Notes: generated from the letters alone by a model not told the origin. DNA of 64,000 nucleotides from Warburgia ugandensis (GCA_035236585.1 CP141135.1:7908001-7972000); one strand, 5' to 3'; shown: positions 47,939 to 60,605, counted from the first letter of the stretch. Translations and numbers: made by a program.

Positions 47939-48930
47939 GGTCGTGAGTTGTTGTTGGAGTTTTTATACCTATATTTGTCATACTGTTGATTGCTAAACCA
48001 TTGACACATCTGTACTGGCTGACAATTAATACCGACAAGTCCAACGAAAGAACATTGGCATTTCAAAGTGTACCAAAGATTTGGCTGAAGAGGACGAACT
48101 TGCAATGGCGACAGGCCATTTGCCTTGACAGTCAGGTTTGGCGTGTTAGATTTGTTTCCCAAGTGGTTTTGTCATTATTGCTGAGGTATGACTCTGCTTT
48201 TGCGTTGAATCACTTTCTGAACACGATAGTTTACTTGCTACTCTTGTAATTGGTTATTGAAAACACTGAATTCTAATAAGGACAAGCACCTTTTTCTGTG
48301 GAAGGTCCTTCGAGCTTAGTATGGCATGGGTGGGCACCGGACACTGGCTTGGAGTGGAAACCGACAAACCAGATGTCATTGTTCCCCTTCAGTATGCACA
48401 ACCAAAAAGATCTTGCAGAGGCCTCTGGAAGATGAAAAATATGAAAATTTATAAAAGATTATATATGAAAATGGGGTCGGAAGCACCATAGATGATTCCA
48501 TCGTTTATAGTAGAAAAGAAGAGTCATTAAAGAATTTTCAAACTAAAAGTTAAAATTTATACAAGCTTACTAAATAAGTCTATACTCGGAATCCTTCCCT
48601 TAACTTTGTACATGTCATCTTAAAGAAAACCCAAAGAACTGCAACCCCTGATGTTATAACCATTCATCTTCTTCGTCCTCCTCTATTTAGGTTAGCTGCA
48701 AAAATTCATATCCTTCCACTCTTAGCGAGCAATTTTCTCAGTTAAAAAATTTAATTAGAGAAAACTGATAGCTAAAAGCAACCAATGGACGTGACACATG
48801 AGTTTCTATAGGTAGCCTATCTAGGGAGAGAAAACTTCACCATGAGCAGCCTAAAACATTTTCAAGTTAAAAAAAAAAGGAACGCAAAAGAAAATTCTTT
48901 CCATGTTTGTGGTGGAAATGGTACCCTTTT
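47939..48930. other. Intergenic, no gene seen
   Basis: An 87-codon frame at 47,986-48,249 has no recognised similarity. Nothing else identified. Confidence 0.4.
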
Positions 48931-49562
48931 ACTGTTAGTAACAAGTATACGGACAGGAAAACATAATAGGGTGAATAGAAAGATCGTCAAGCTAAGGGCC
49001 GCCTCTACTTTTTCAGGTAAAAAATGATGATAGCTTTGTCGGAAGACAAATCATGGGTCAGTTGCAAGCTCACACCAATGAGATGTTTATCTTTTAATCT
49101 TTTGAATGCGTGGCACTTGCTTTAGAGAAAACTGTGTATGGCACAGAAACAAGTCTGCACATAAACTTATCCATGGATGGAGACCCTATTCCTTGCTGTT
49201 GGCACTGGCATCCACAGAGCAAGTGTGAAGTTATTCAGAGATAATACAAAGTAGCCCTTAAACATGGGTAATTGCAACCGACAGGGCAAACCGCTATATT
49301 TGCAAAGAAGATTGTGACCGATAAATAGAAAAGTAAGGAAGATCTGAAAAAGGAAGCAGCAAAGATTTTAGCACAATGGCCGCAAGGTCTATCCAACCTG
49401 AGTGGGTGTATCTAACTTTCAGAGAAAAGAAAAGAGCTGAAAAAGGAATATTAATATAAGAAATAAGATGTATTCATCAAGGATCAAGCACTATACAAGG
49501 AAAGCCACGGCTCTCTGTAATTCCCCGCTACCACAAAATTTTCAGACTTGCCAACAAAGCAG

Positions 49563-52500
49563 TCACCTTGACTTGGGAAGCTCTTTCAATAACTTAATAA
49601 GCTCGTAAGTTCTCATGTCTTGACCCATATAGAGACAAAGGTCAAGAGGGGTTAAGCCGTCCTGAAACAAAATTGATTCTGTTAGTAGTTTGGAATTCAC
49701 ATGATTTGTGGTGGCTGATTACAAGAGAAGTACAAGAGAGGAAATTAACTCAAAGGTCAAAACTAAATGAAGCTTTCAAAGGCAGTTAGGCTACTGGACA
49801 TGGCAGCATGTAAGAACAAGATTAGTATCCATAGATTTGCAATTTAAAACGACATTGATTAAGTTCTCAGGCCATTTAAGTTTATGAGGGAATCACATAA
49901 AGGGGCAGCCCTGGTGCATGAAGCTCCCACCTATGCAGGGTCCAGGGAAGGGGCGGACCACAAGGGCCTATACTAGGCAGCCTTACCTTGCATTTTGCAA
50001 GAGGCTGATTCCACGCCTTGAACCTGTGACCTCAGGTCACATGACGACAACTTTTACTGTTGCGCCAAGGCTCCCCCTTCTTATGAGGGAATCACATAGC
50101 ATCCTAAAAGTGTGACAAGACTAATATCTCATGCGGTAGGGGCTAGTTATTGGTGTTAATTTGTCAATGGAGAAGCTCTTAGCACGCAAAGAGGAGACTA
50201 GAGAAAGCATAATAGAATGATTGATGCGAAGAAGTTAACTGGCAGTTTCTTTCGTTAGATGCTGGTCACCAAAACAACAGATCTGAGTCACATCTCTCAA
50301 AACAAGAGAAAAAATCAGAACAGATTAAAGAAGAGAATTTATATCCACATTTGGTACTCTATTAACATCATCAGATGGTAGTGAAGCATCACACCTCCTT
50401 TGACCTAGTGCCATGCCTTTAATGATGTGTTTCATCTCCTCACAACCTTCAGTGTGACAAAATTACATATACCCTCAAGAATCATCCTTTTTCACGGCAA
50501 ACTGTGGTAAGTGGAAATACTAGTGGGAGATTATCATCTTAGTTATGCCAGTCATTCTTGTTGTTATGGCATCGTTCTCAATACAATGCTAGAGTTGAAC
50601 GAGAAGACTAAGACAAATTAGGTGGCACTTTGGCCCTGAAGTTCAAAACATGTTTCTGGTGTATCACCAAGATACAATTCTTTTCTAAGGATATATGTAA
50701 TTGTATCTCGTAGTCAATGACTATTGCATTTTTCAGCATTTTGACATTGTAAACATGATGCATAATTATGTATCCTGTGGAAAGGTAACTCACCAACTTC
50801 TCTCCTGGTATTTCTGTGTTTGTAGTTCTACTTTGCTTCTGTTTCTATAAGTTTCCCGTTTGTAATATACTAACATTGATAGCTTATCCAAGTTAATACC
50901 AGCAAGTCAGGTGTTTTCACATTGAGAAAAAAAGTCATGCATTTTCAAGATAAACAAAGTCCAAGTCACTAGTTATAGAAAACCAGACTAGTTTGTTTGA
51001 TCACATGTGGCCCAGGTTATACAAGAAATTAACACAAATTGCAAGAGCTTTTCAGAGGGACTATGAATGTATTGTTGACCCAGATGTTTTTCATTCAAGC
51101 CAAAAGAGACTCAACAAATGTGATTAAATGAAATAATCTTAAAAACTGAGGATCTGGAGTTTTTCTCCAAATTTAAAGAGATTCAAGATTTGGAAGCAGT
51201 TCAAGATGTTCCAATTTTCTCATGAGTTTCAGGGATGCATATATTGCTCAATTGTTGTTAATGAGCACGTCAACTTGGATTCACACCACTTGCTTGCAAA
51301 TGATTTGAATTCCTTACATTTATTCAAGTAACAAAATTTTCAGTGATGGAAAAAAAAGAAAAGAAAAGGTGCGACAGTGTAGGACAGAATTACCCGATTT
51401 TTCAGCGTTTGATCAGCTCCTTTAATTAATAATAGGCGAACAATATCTGTTCTTTGGGTCTGAACAGCAAGGTGTAACGGTGTCCATCCATCCTGTGGAA
51501 GCCACAACAAGAATAGTTCCATCAGAGACCATTAATGAATGAATAGAAAAATCTAGAACTAACTGGGATTTGAAGACATACATCATCAGAAAGGTTAATG
51601 TCAACATCATATAATAGAAGAATCTTTATAGCCTGACTTGATGCAACTTGGACAGCATAATGTATCAGGGTAGCACCATCCTGTTGTTAGAAGCAAATAC
51701 AAGAAGAATGAGATCGACAGACCATCAGAATATACTGCAGAAAACCCTACTCTTTCTTATCAGTAAGAACAGTATCCTTTAATGCTTTGGAGCTATGAAA
51801 ACCAACTTTCAGAACTCAGTAGGCCCCACTAATCCCTTGGAGCCAGGACTGGCCCTATCAAGCCAGCAAAAAGCTCAACTGACTCACTCGAGTCAAATGA
51901 AAAACTGACCAAATCAATCACTACTTGCAGGAATGATCCAGTTTTACCACCTTCGGCAGAACCAACTTCATAGAACTTAAACATTAAACAAATCTACCAG
52001 CATTAGTACATCAGACAGTATGAAAGAATAGAACCAAATATCCACTTTCCCACGAGAAAGAAATCAGCAGTACAGAACATCAAGTTGACCTTGAAAATAT
52101 TCATCTACAAAATACTTGGCCTACCTTGCCCCGTCCTTTACTTTTGCTGATCAAGGTAGCCGGAATAGAAGAACAGAAAATGGAGAGAGCTACACAAGGT
52201 AAAATGTTCGATTGACACAACGAAAGGGCCAGAACCCTGAACCAGGAAACCCTCCTTGAGGCCAACGGGTTACACAGACAATCAAAGAACACAAGACACT
52301 GAAACCCAAGTCTAACATAGATATATTGGAGTCCAAATAAAACATAAATGTTTGATTCTCTCTCTCTCTCTCTCTGTAATTTTGATGATAGCAAAACTGA
52401 GCTTTTTTGTACTAACAAGTTGACATGTTTCTCATGAAGGTTAAATCAAGAAATGACCAATATTGAGCCCTTTACTTTTTGATTGATGAGATGTCAAGCT

Positions 52501-55500
52501 CATCTCATGTTTGTTGACTGTTTTAGTCAGAATGTCTTCCAAGTAACATGTTTTATGTCTGAAAAAACAACCAATAAAAATTCAGGATGTTGGAATTGCA
52601 AGGAGTTTTCACAAACTCAATTTTGAAGAGTCAACTCAATGCAGTTGAACAACTTCTTATGGAGTTAAACTCCACAATGTTGAGTCTACTTAATCCAGTG
52701 GAGTTGTTTCTTATGGAATCAACTCCATAGTGTGGACTTGACTCAATGAAGTAGAAAGTTTTTCTTGCGGAGTCGACTCCATAGTGTGGAGTCAACTTTT
52801 TATGTAAAGAGAACTGTGTTTAGTCCAAAATCTCAGTTTTTTTGTAAAACACATTTGAAATTTGAATACTTCCACAAGTAGTCTCTTCCATAGGCTCTTA
52901 AACCTTACTTTGAAATTGCCCACCAATAAGATCAGAGGTTCTCCAACAAACAATTTGCATCTCTAATCATGGCTAAGGACTCTCCAACAGCTCTTTGAAG
53001 ATCCAATCATGAAGAGACATCCGCTAATGACTAGTTAATCTTCTAATGAAAGGAGAAAGAGTTTGCAACAGCTATATTTGAGGATTCAAGTATAAAACCA
53101 AACCGAAGTTGAAGATTCAAGGTTAATGAAGTGCTAGCAGTTTAAAGAAAGCCATTAAAACTCAAGCTCTCAAGTATTAATACTTCAAGAATTACAACAG
53201 AAATTCTTTCAATTTGGGTGTAACCCTTTTCCTCACTTATTGTATGTGTGTATAATTCTTAGAGAGGAACCCTATTTTCTTCCATTCTTGTTTTGTATTC
53301 CAGAGAGGGTTTTCTCTAGGTATTTGATAGTATTTGAGATCAAGAAGTCATGAGTTCTTAATCTTGAGTATCCAAGCATTGCATCAACTTGAAGTGCAAA
53401 ATCTCACATAGTTTAGTAAATTTAAGGAAATGATATCCCTAAGTGAAAGGAAGTAGGCACCACGTAAACTGGCTGAACCTCTATAAATTCCTAAGTCTTT
53501 GGATTTGTGAGTTTTTCTTGTTGCCTGGATTCTTCTTAATTTGTTTGTCTTAGACTTTTGATTGATCTTCTTTGTTTGTCATTTGCATGCACCAAGAATT
53601 TGTCCAAATGCACGTGTGACATTTTCTTGTGCAAAAGTTTTTCAATCTCATTAACATTTTGTATCCACACTCTAGGTGTTTGATAAAACTTTTATGTGAG
53701 TTTTTAAGCGTCTTTCTCAATCTCTTTCACATCTCTAAAATTACCTTTTAAGTGTTTGTTGCTTTTCCGTAAAAAAGGTTTTGAGTCCAAATTACTTTAA
53801 AATCCCAACCTTCTTTAATCTAGGATTTTTAGGCCAAAAATTTCTTAAATTTGATTTGAGGCCCAATTCACCCCTCCTCTTGGGACCACATTTGGTATCA
53901 AGTTGGTGCTCTAGTTGTTTTTTAGTTCAAGATCAATTGCTTATCATCAAGTCTCAATTTCATCCAGTGGTTGGCATCAACATTCAAGAGGACCAATCAA
54001 CTCATAAGCCTCCTTACTTCAATGGTTCAAACAACAACTATTGGAAGGCTAGAATGGTGATTTACATCCAACCATTGGATTTTGAGCTATGGAAGGTTAT
54101 TGTGAAAGGCTATTGTGAATAGGCCTTATAGGACATATGTTGTACAAGGAGTTCCAATGTATACAAAAAAGGTTGGGGATTTTAAGAGCTTGGACTAAAA
54201 AACTTCTTTAAGGGAAAGTAAGAAACACTTAAAAGGTGATTTTAGAGATGCGAAAGAGATTGGGAGAAAACACTTAAAAACTTCACAAAATGGTTTTATC
54301 AAACACCTAGAGTGTAGAAGCAAAACGTTGATCAGATTGAAAGACTTTTGCACAAAAAAATATAACACATGCATTTCAAGAAATATTTGGTGCATGCAAA
54401 TGAAAAACGAAGAAGATTAGTCAAAGTCTAAGATAAACAATCAAGAAGAATCCAAGCAACAAGAAAAACTCACAAATCCAAAGACACAAGGATTTATAGA
54501 GTTTCAGCCAGCCTACTTCGCACCTACTTCCTCTTTCTTAAGGATGTCATCTCCTTGAGTCCACTAAACTATATAAAATATTATACTCCAAGTTGATATA
54601 GTGCTTGGACACTCAAGATTGAGAACACAACTTTTCAATCTCAAATACAATCAAATACCTAGAGAAAACCCTCTCTAGAATACAAAACAAGAATGGAAGA
54701 AAGTAGGGTTCCTCTCTAAGAATTATACACATATAAAATAAGAGAGGAAAATGATTACACCAAAATTGAAAGAATTTTTTATGTAATTCTTTTAGTAGTG
54801 ATACTTGAGAGCTTGAGCTTGTGCTTTAATGGCTTCCTTTGAATTGTTAACACTTCATTAACATTGAATCTTCAACATAGGCTTGATTTTATACTTGAAT
54901 CCTCAAATGTAGCTGTTGCAAACTCTTTCTCCTTTGATTGAAAGATTAACTAGCTGTTAGAGAGATGTCTCTTCTTAATTATGTCTTCAGAAAGCTGTTG
55001 GAGAGTCTTTAGCCATGATTAGAGAGGAATTTACTTCTTGGGGAGCCTCTTATCTCATTGGTGGAACATTTCAAAATGAGGTTTAAGAGCCAACAAAAGA
55101 GACCCACTTGGTGGAAGTATTTAAATTTCAAATGTGTTATACAAAAATTCGAGATTTGGACTAAACACAATTTTCCAGAAGTAAAGAGTCAATTCCACAC
55201 TATGGAGTTGACTCCATAAGAAGCAACTCCTGGACTGAGTCCACTCCACACTATGGAGTTGAATCCATAAGAAGTTGTCCAACTGCATTGAGTTGACTCC
55301 ACAATTCAGAGTTGACTCCATGGGTCTTTTGTTCAAAAAATAAGTTCTTGAAAACTCCTTGCAACTCCAACATCCTGAATTTTTTAATGGTTGTTTTTTA
55401 ATACATAAATGTGCTTCTTGTAAAACATTCAACAAACATGAAATGAGCTTGGCATTTCATAAATCAAAAAGGAAATGGCTCAATATTGGTCATTTATATA

Positions 55501-58500
55501 TTTAACCTTCATGTAAAACATGTCAACTAGTACAAAAAAGCTTGGTTCTATTATCATCTAAATTAGAAAGAGAGGGAGTCTCAACAATCTTCCTCTTGTT
55601 GACGATGACAAAACCACAGATAAGATTTAATTTAAAATGAATAATAGAATTCAAGCTCCACTTGAAGCTGTGCCCAAGAAATTCAAGGTAAATCAAGTCA
55701 TAGTGTGCTCAAAATATGTACACACCCATGCATAGGAGAGAATGACACCAATAAAGGCAGTTAGGGGGTAGGCAACCTGGAATTAGATTAGAGTGGTTTT
55801 GCATAGCAGTAGTGAATAAGTCGAAAACAGAAGTTGTAGAGATATGGGAAATGAGAAGATAATAAGAGACTATTGATGGTTTGATATTCAAAAGAAACTA
55901 TTTCCTTAGCTTGTTTCCTTGAAAATGTTTGTCGGTACTCAGGGATTGACATCCACAGAAACATGAAAGCCATTATCCATTAAAGAGTATGGAAATCTAT
56001 TTTCAAACATGGAAGCCTCCCCCTCAGGTTACCTAAGTTGAACTTTGATGGTGCAACCTCCAGTAATCCAGGACCAGAAGGATTTGGTGGTGTTTTCCAC
56101 AATCATGATGGTTCCTTCGTTTGTAGCTTTCCTAGTCCACTTGGTGCCAAGGATCTAACAAGGATGAAGTTACAGCTCTTTTAGCTGGGTTAAGGCTGTT
56201 CTTCTCCAAGTTGGAAGGATTGGTGCAGGTGGAAGGAGATTGGACTTATTTAATTGGTTGAGCTAACAAGAGAGCTCTGTCCCTTGTGTTCTTCATTTAT
56301 CGATGATACTCACCATTTATCTTCTTGTAATGCATTTTCTTTTCAACATATATTTAGGTCTGATAAGGACAATTGATTCTCTAGCTAGGAGAGGAGTTAT
56401 GTCTCATCTGATGTATGTGAAGCAATCTCTACGCTCACGATAACTGTTCTGGTCTCCTTTATCAATATTTACCAATCCTGGAAAAAATAAAGAAAAAAAT
56501 AACAGATTTGAGAAAGTACTTGCTGGTTTTACTCACATTATCTCGAACAAATGGATTTGCTGAATTTCTCAAAAGATAGTTGGTAATGGCCTGCTTTTTT
56601 CCAAGTATCGCTTTGTGAAGAGCAGTCAAACCAACCTGGAAAAGAAAATTATGCTATCATCACAATGTTCATAGTAGTAAGTGGAAAAAAAAATAACCAC
56701 AGAAGAATGACATCTTCCAGCTGCAAGCCTTTAAAAGCATCTCTGAATGATAGGTGATTAAAAAATGATGCTTTGTCTATAGTAACACCACCTAATCAAA
56801 CCAACATCACTAGCTTGTGATCAAAATATCTACCTTATCGGTAGCATTGATATCGACGTTATGTTTTAGCAATATATCCACAAGATAGAACTCCCCAGAT
56901 GCAGCAAGAGTGTGTAGAGGCATCCATTTGCTCTGAAAAGTGTGCCAACTCAGTAGTTGATACATCAAAAGTTATACAATGAACTTTTATCCATTACTAG
57001 ACGTAATGGGAAACATCAGAAAAAAATTGAGAAACAAAGAACCACATACCGGTGTATAAAATGTACAAATACTATTAGTACACAAATACGAAGATTATAA
57101 TATAGCTAAAAGTTGCAAAAGATATTTGTTCAGGAATCATCACACTCAAAATGTGGGATACAAGACCAGCATTAGTATGCAAATGTTGACTATTTTCTTT
57201 CATGAAAACTAAGATGTGAGTCAGGTACCAGCAGAACTAACACTTACAATTTAACATGCTTATGGAACAACAATGTTTGGAGAGACCAATAAGACACTAA
57301 CTACTACAATATCTTATTTACCATTTCTGACATAATTCCAACAGCTGTTAACCTGAATCAAAATAAGGTTCATAAGTCAAGACAGTTTAATCATGAGATT
57401 GTGGGAATTATAGTAAACCTGTTAAATATGTCACCTAGCTCAAAGATAAGCAGCTTGGACATGGCACACAGAATCCTATCGAGCCTTTGAATCAAAAAGA
57501 AAAAAGCTCTTCAGGCACTATGTATCTGTAGATTATAATAGAACTATGGTTTTCAAAGTTAGAATATCACCCAGGCTTTTAACTCTAAAAGATTTTATCC
57601 ACTGGGGCAGAAAACAGGTGTCTGAGTGTATAGTAAGTTAATCTTTGTATTCTAAGAAGCCTTGTACGATGAAAATGTTTGATTTAGTACCTAAATATTG
57701 GAAGCATATATGAATTAATCACCACAAGCATAAAAGGTAAAATACTAAAATATAAACATCTTATAACTGACAAAAACATTAAAATGTACACATCCTCTGT
57801 TGGAGTTACCCATGGTCCTCATGACTTGTAGATAATAAAGAAACAAGTTAGGCATCTATTGGATGTAAAACTGCCAAAGCATGACACGATAGTAACTCCA
57901 CTGTTTGAATCATTCTAACTGGGAAAACTATTTATCATCCAACCACCATGTATTAAAAACCACAATCAAATGAGTGAAGGAACTCTGATACAAGGAGTAA
58001 AAAGCTGAGTCGATTATTGTACAAAACTTACTGAGTCAATATTGTACAAAACTTACTGTGGTAGCATCTGCCAGACTAGGTATGCGCTTATTCAAGAGAA
58101 TTTTCTCCTCCTTTGTGAACAATTTACGAGGGCCTATTATTTTAGCATACAAGGAGAATCCATCAGTCACCAATGTGTCAAAAATGTGTTCAACAATTAC
58201 ATGAATAAAAGATTAATTCAATACTCATTCAACAGTCGTATTTACGAATGTCTCTGAATGATTGAAAATTTCTTGAGAAAATCCCTAATAATCCCACATT
58301 TTCTGAATTCAGAGTACGGTTACAAAATTAAAAGCAAGTTTCATGAGTTATTTGTCAAATTCTCAACTATTATTTGAAAATCTAGTTATAAAATCCAACC
58401 TTTAGAATTAAATTCACATCCTAATAATGCTGTTTTCACAAATTTTCCAATCATTTCTCTGGCGGATTTATTCCAATCTGAACGTTGCAACTATGATATG

Positions 58501-59357
58501 TAAATGTACACATAACATTGTGTGTGTGTGTGTGTGTGTGGCCCAAAACAGACTATAACAACTTAATAAGAAAAAAGCACCAAATATCAGAAACGGAAAT
58601 TACCTTGAGTTTTGACACTCCCACCCTCTCCAGGCTCATAATCACCACTTCTGAACATTTCCCCAACATCCTCCAGACCTCTGTACACAAGTCCCAATCT
58701 AGGATTCCTAGGCAATAGTCTCCCACTAGAAGAACATCCGAATTCTTCCTCTTCTTCATCACTATGGCTCTCTGAAACCCTTTCCTCCGCCATCTTTGAA
58801 TACTTGGCATTATCAAGTACAACTGGCTTCAACTGCGAAAGCTTCATCTCTCGATACGTTAAATACTCTTTCTGATCAGGCAATGCAACAATTTTCTTCT
58901 TCTGGACTCTGCTTCCGAATTGAACTTCCCTAGCTAAAAGTCTCTTCTCTTTCTTTGTCATGTTGAGTTCTGCTTGGGCTTCTCTCCATTCATCTGGGAC
59001 TAAGCTCTCTGAGGATATTTCCATGGGCTTTTTCTTACTAGGCTTCTGGGGAATTTCGGGTTCTCCTTCGAAGTCTTGTTGAAGATATGGGTCTTCGAAA
59101 ATTCCTTCTTCGAACACCAAACAATCGCCGACTACATGTTCTTCTTCGTCTGCTGCTGCTATTTGTTCTTGGAAGGAGCTGAATGAAGCAGAGAGAGAAA
59201 GATAAGGATTTTTCTTTGAGAAGATGAGAAATGGAAAATAGTGGGTTTTGGTTGGGATTTTTTTGGTAGGGATTTTAAGGAGAGGAGAGAAGGAGTGCTG
59301 GAAGGTGGGAACGAGAGGGAAGATAGGGGATGAGGAGTTCAAGAGAAATAGTGGCAT
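49563..59357 (-). CDS. AKRP: Plastid ankyrin repeat protein, AKRP type
   Basis: AKRP is a plastid-targeted ankyrin protein that in Arabidopsis pairs with EMB506 and is required for plastid differentiation and embryo development. Exons in transcript order: 59357-58604, 58133-58057, 56932-56834, 56635-56537, 51680-51582, 51492-51394 and 49661-49563. They join in frame to 1,326 bases, 441 residues (Arabidopsis about 435). Residues 1-60 are rich in Ser, Lys and Phe with few acids, a likely transit peptide. A conserved [18 protein letters not shown] block follows, then [17 protein letters not shown] and an acidic run. Five ankyrin repeats start near residue 278, for example [20 protein letters not shown]. 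Each of the last five exons is exactly 99 bases in phase 0, one repeat per exon. ATG 59,357 (MPLFLL) is preferred over in-frame 59,372 by family comparison. Intron 4 (4.9 kb) carries inverted LTRs and the last intron a SINE. Confidence 0.95.
49882..50098 (-). mobile_element. Au-like SINE with 18-bp target-site duplication
   Basis: Antisense body 49,900-50,080 (181 bases) in the last AKRP intron. The flanks are a perfect 18-base duplication TTATGAGGGAATCACATA (49,882-49,899 and 50,081-50,098). The paralogous site near 46,335-46,360 has no SINE. It runs in the same direction as AKRP. The perfect duplication implies a fairly young insertion. Confidence 0.97.
52349..53890 (+). mobile_element. Copia-type LTR, left copy
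   Basis: Begins at about TGTTTGATTCTCTCTC and ends ACCACA directly before a primer-binding-site-like TTTGGTATCAAG (53,891). Similarity to the LTR at 54,169-55,586, which lies in opposite orientation, covers 52,349-53,812. Internal direct motifs with GGAGT(C/T)(A/G)ACTCCA recur between 52,650 and 52,800. It is antisense to AKRP, in whose intron 4 it lies. Confidence 0.8.
53891..54123 (+). mobile_element. Copia primer-binding site and gag start, fragment
   Basis: TGGTATCA matches the 3' end of initiator tRNA-Met, the usual Copia primer. It is followed by a frame with [17 protein letters not shown] and [12 protein letters not shown], the N-terminal gag motif of many plant Copia elements. The frame stops at 54,121. 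The rest of the element is missing; sequence then passes into the inverted right LTR. Confidence 0.8.
54169..55586 (-). mobile_element. Copia-type LTR, right copy, inverted
   Basis: On the minus strand it starts TGTTGAGACTCCC at 55,586, preceded by a polypurine-like AAGAGGAAGAT (55,597-55,587), and ends truncated at AATCCCCAACC (54,169), about 80 bases short of the left LTR's end. Direct motifs with GGAGTTGACTCC again occur (55,190-55,320). With the left copy it forms an inverted repeat with arms of about 1.4 kb and a spacer of about 356 bases. Confidence 0.8.
55587..56010 (-). mobile_element. Probable 3' internal sequence of the inverted Copia element
   Basis: Follows the polypurine-like tract on the minus strand side where internal sequence is expected. 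Only short frames (60 codons) remain and no pol domain is recognised. The assignment rests on position. Confidence 0.3.
56015..56455 (+). mobile_element. RNase H domain fragment of an L1-type LINE
   Basis: Translation with one frameshift near 56,160 gives [20 protein letters not shown], then [30 protein letters not shown], and later HIFRSDKDN. These are the four RNase H active-site blocks (D, E, D and the H/D region) of the plant-type RVT_3 domain found at the end of L1 ORF2. Stops inactivate it. It lies antisense in AKRP intron 4. Confidence 0.8.
58518..58541. repeat. (GT)n microsatellite
   Basis: About 11 GT units in AKRP intron 1, roughly 60 bases downstream of the exon 1 donor in transcript sense. 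Confidence 0.95.
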
Positions 59358-59372
59358 CTTTGCTACGAACAA

Positions 59373-60390
59373 GTATCGAATCTAGCAATGGTTACGGGAG
59401 TTATTATACAGGTTGGACGCGTAGATCAGTGCACAAACGGAAATGCGCAAATTTACATGCGGGACCATGGGACCATAGTTATTGGTGATCTAACCGTTGC
59501 GTAGTGGCCCACCTCTTAAATTGGCATACGAGAATTCTCCTTTGATGGTCTTAACCGTATGATTTGGGTGAGAAGAACAGGGGTTAGAGCGAGCTTGGCT
59601 TGTGGAAGATGCAGGTCAACAAATGTTCTGAATTTTTCTAAATTAAACAGTGAAACCCACATATATCTTCCAATATTTGATCTGCCGACCGTCGATTTTA
59701 AAGGACAAATCAGAGACTAACAATTGATGGATGGCTGTGAGAGCTTGTAGTGGATTGATCCAGCCATTCAATGCATTGAGAGAATTGTCGAGATTGAGTT
59801 TGACGGCTGGAGAGCTTGGATCTCAATTAGGATTTCAAGTAGAATCTGCATTAGAGTGACCGTATGCACAATCAGTCAATGTCTTCAATGACTAGACAGC
59901 GTCAGTTGCAAACTTGTATTTGGGGCAAACATCCTTTATCTACAGCAGTTGCTTGGTGCACGTTTACGCTGTCATATTAACGCGTATGCATCGCGTCTCA
60001 ACCTTCACCCATGGTTTTATCCAATCTTTGGAATTTGGGTGTTGGCAAAAACCACTTGCAACAACTCTCAAGAAACTGCGTCGACTGTAAGCTAAATTAT
60101 CAAAGAGGAAAAGTTTCATATCTGATATGGCTAACACCAATACAATTTACAGAAGTTCTCATTTGTGGCTGGGTTTGGCCTTTCACACGCACAAAGGCAC
60201 TAGTTTCAGCCGTTTCCTCCACAAGTCATAGATATTTTGGAGCATTAAAGACATTGTGAAAGCCCATCAACCTCCATTCACATAGACCCTCTTGTACAGC
60301 TGGATACAGAAGCAAGCATTATGATTTTAACAGTACGGAGCTTATCTCTCCTTCTTTCAACAAAGCTAACTTCAAAATTTTAGTCAGTAT
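59373..60390. other. AKRP upstream region, no gene seen
   Basis: Presumed AKRP promoter on the minus strand; no clear TATA box was identified. An 82-codon plus frame at 60,011-60,259 lacks known similarity. Nothing else recognised. Confidence 0.4.
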
Positions 60391-60605
60391 AGGTGGCAAA
60401 CTTAGAAGGGGAGCCTTCACACAATGACAAAAGTTATCATTGTGTGACCTTAAGTTCATGGGTTCAAGGTTTGAAAACAGCCTTTTATAAAAATAAAAGG
60501 TAAGACTGCAAACTATAGGACTTTGTAGTCTGCCCCTTCCCGGAACCTGCATAGGCGAGAGCTTCGTGCACCAAGACTGCCCCTTTTTAGGTGGCAAACT
60601 TAGAA
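60391..60605 (+). mobile_element. Au-like SINE with 17-bp target-site duplication
   Basis: Sense body 60,408-60,588 (181 bases), from GGGGAGCCTTCACACAATGA through box B GGGTTCAAGGTTTG to GACTGCCCCTTTTT. Perfect flanking duplications AGGTGGCAAACTTAGAA at 60,391-60,407 and 60,589-60,605. Box A is mutated relative to the 47.7-kb copy. Confidence 0.95.

Noticed and set aside
54195-55435. Minus-strand frames of 66 and 104 codons
   Set aside because: They lie wholly within the inverted LTR and have no domain.
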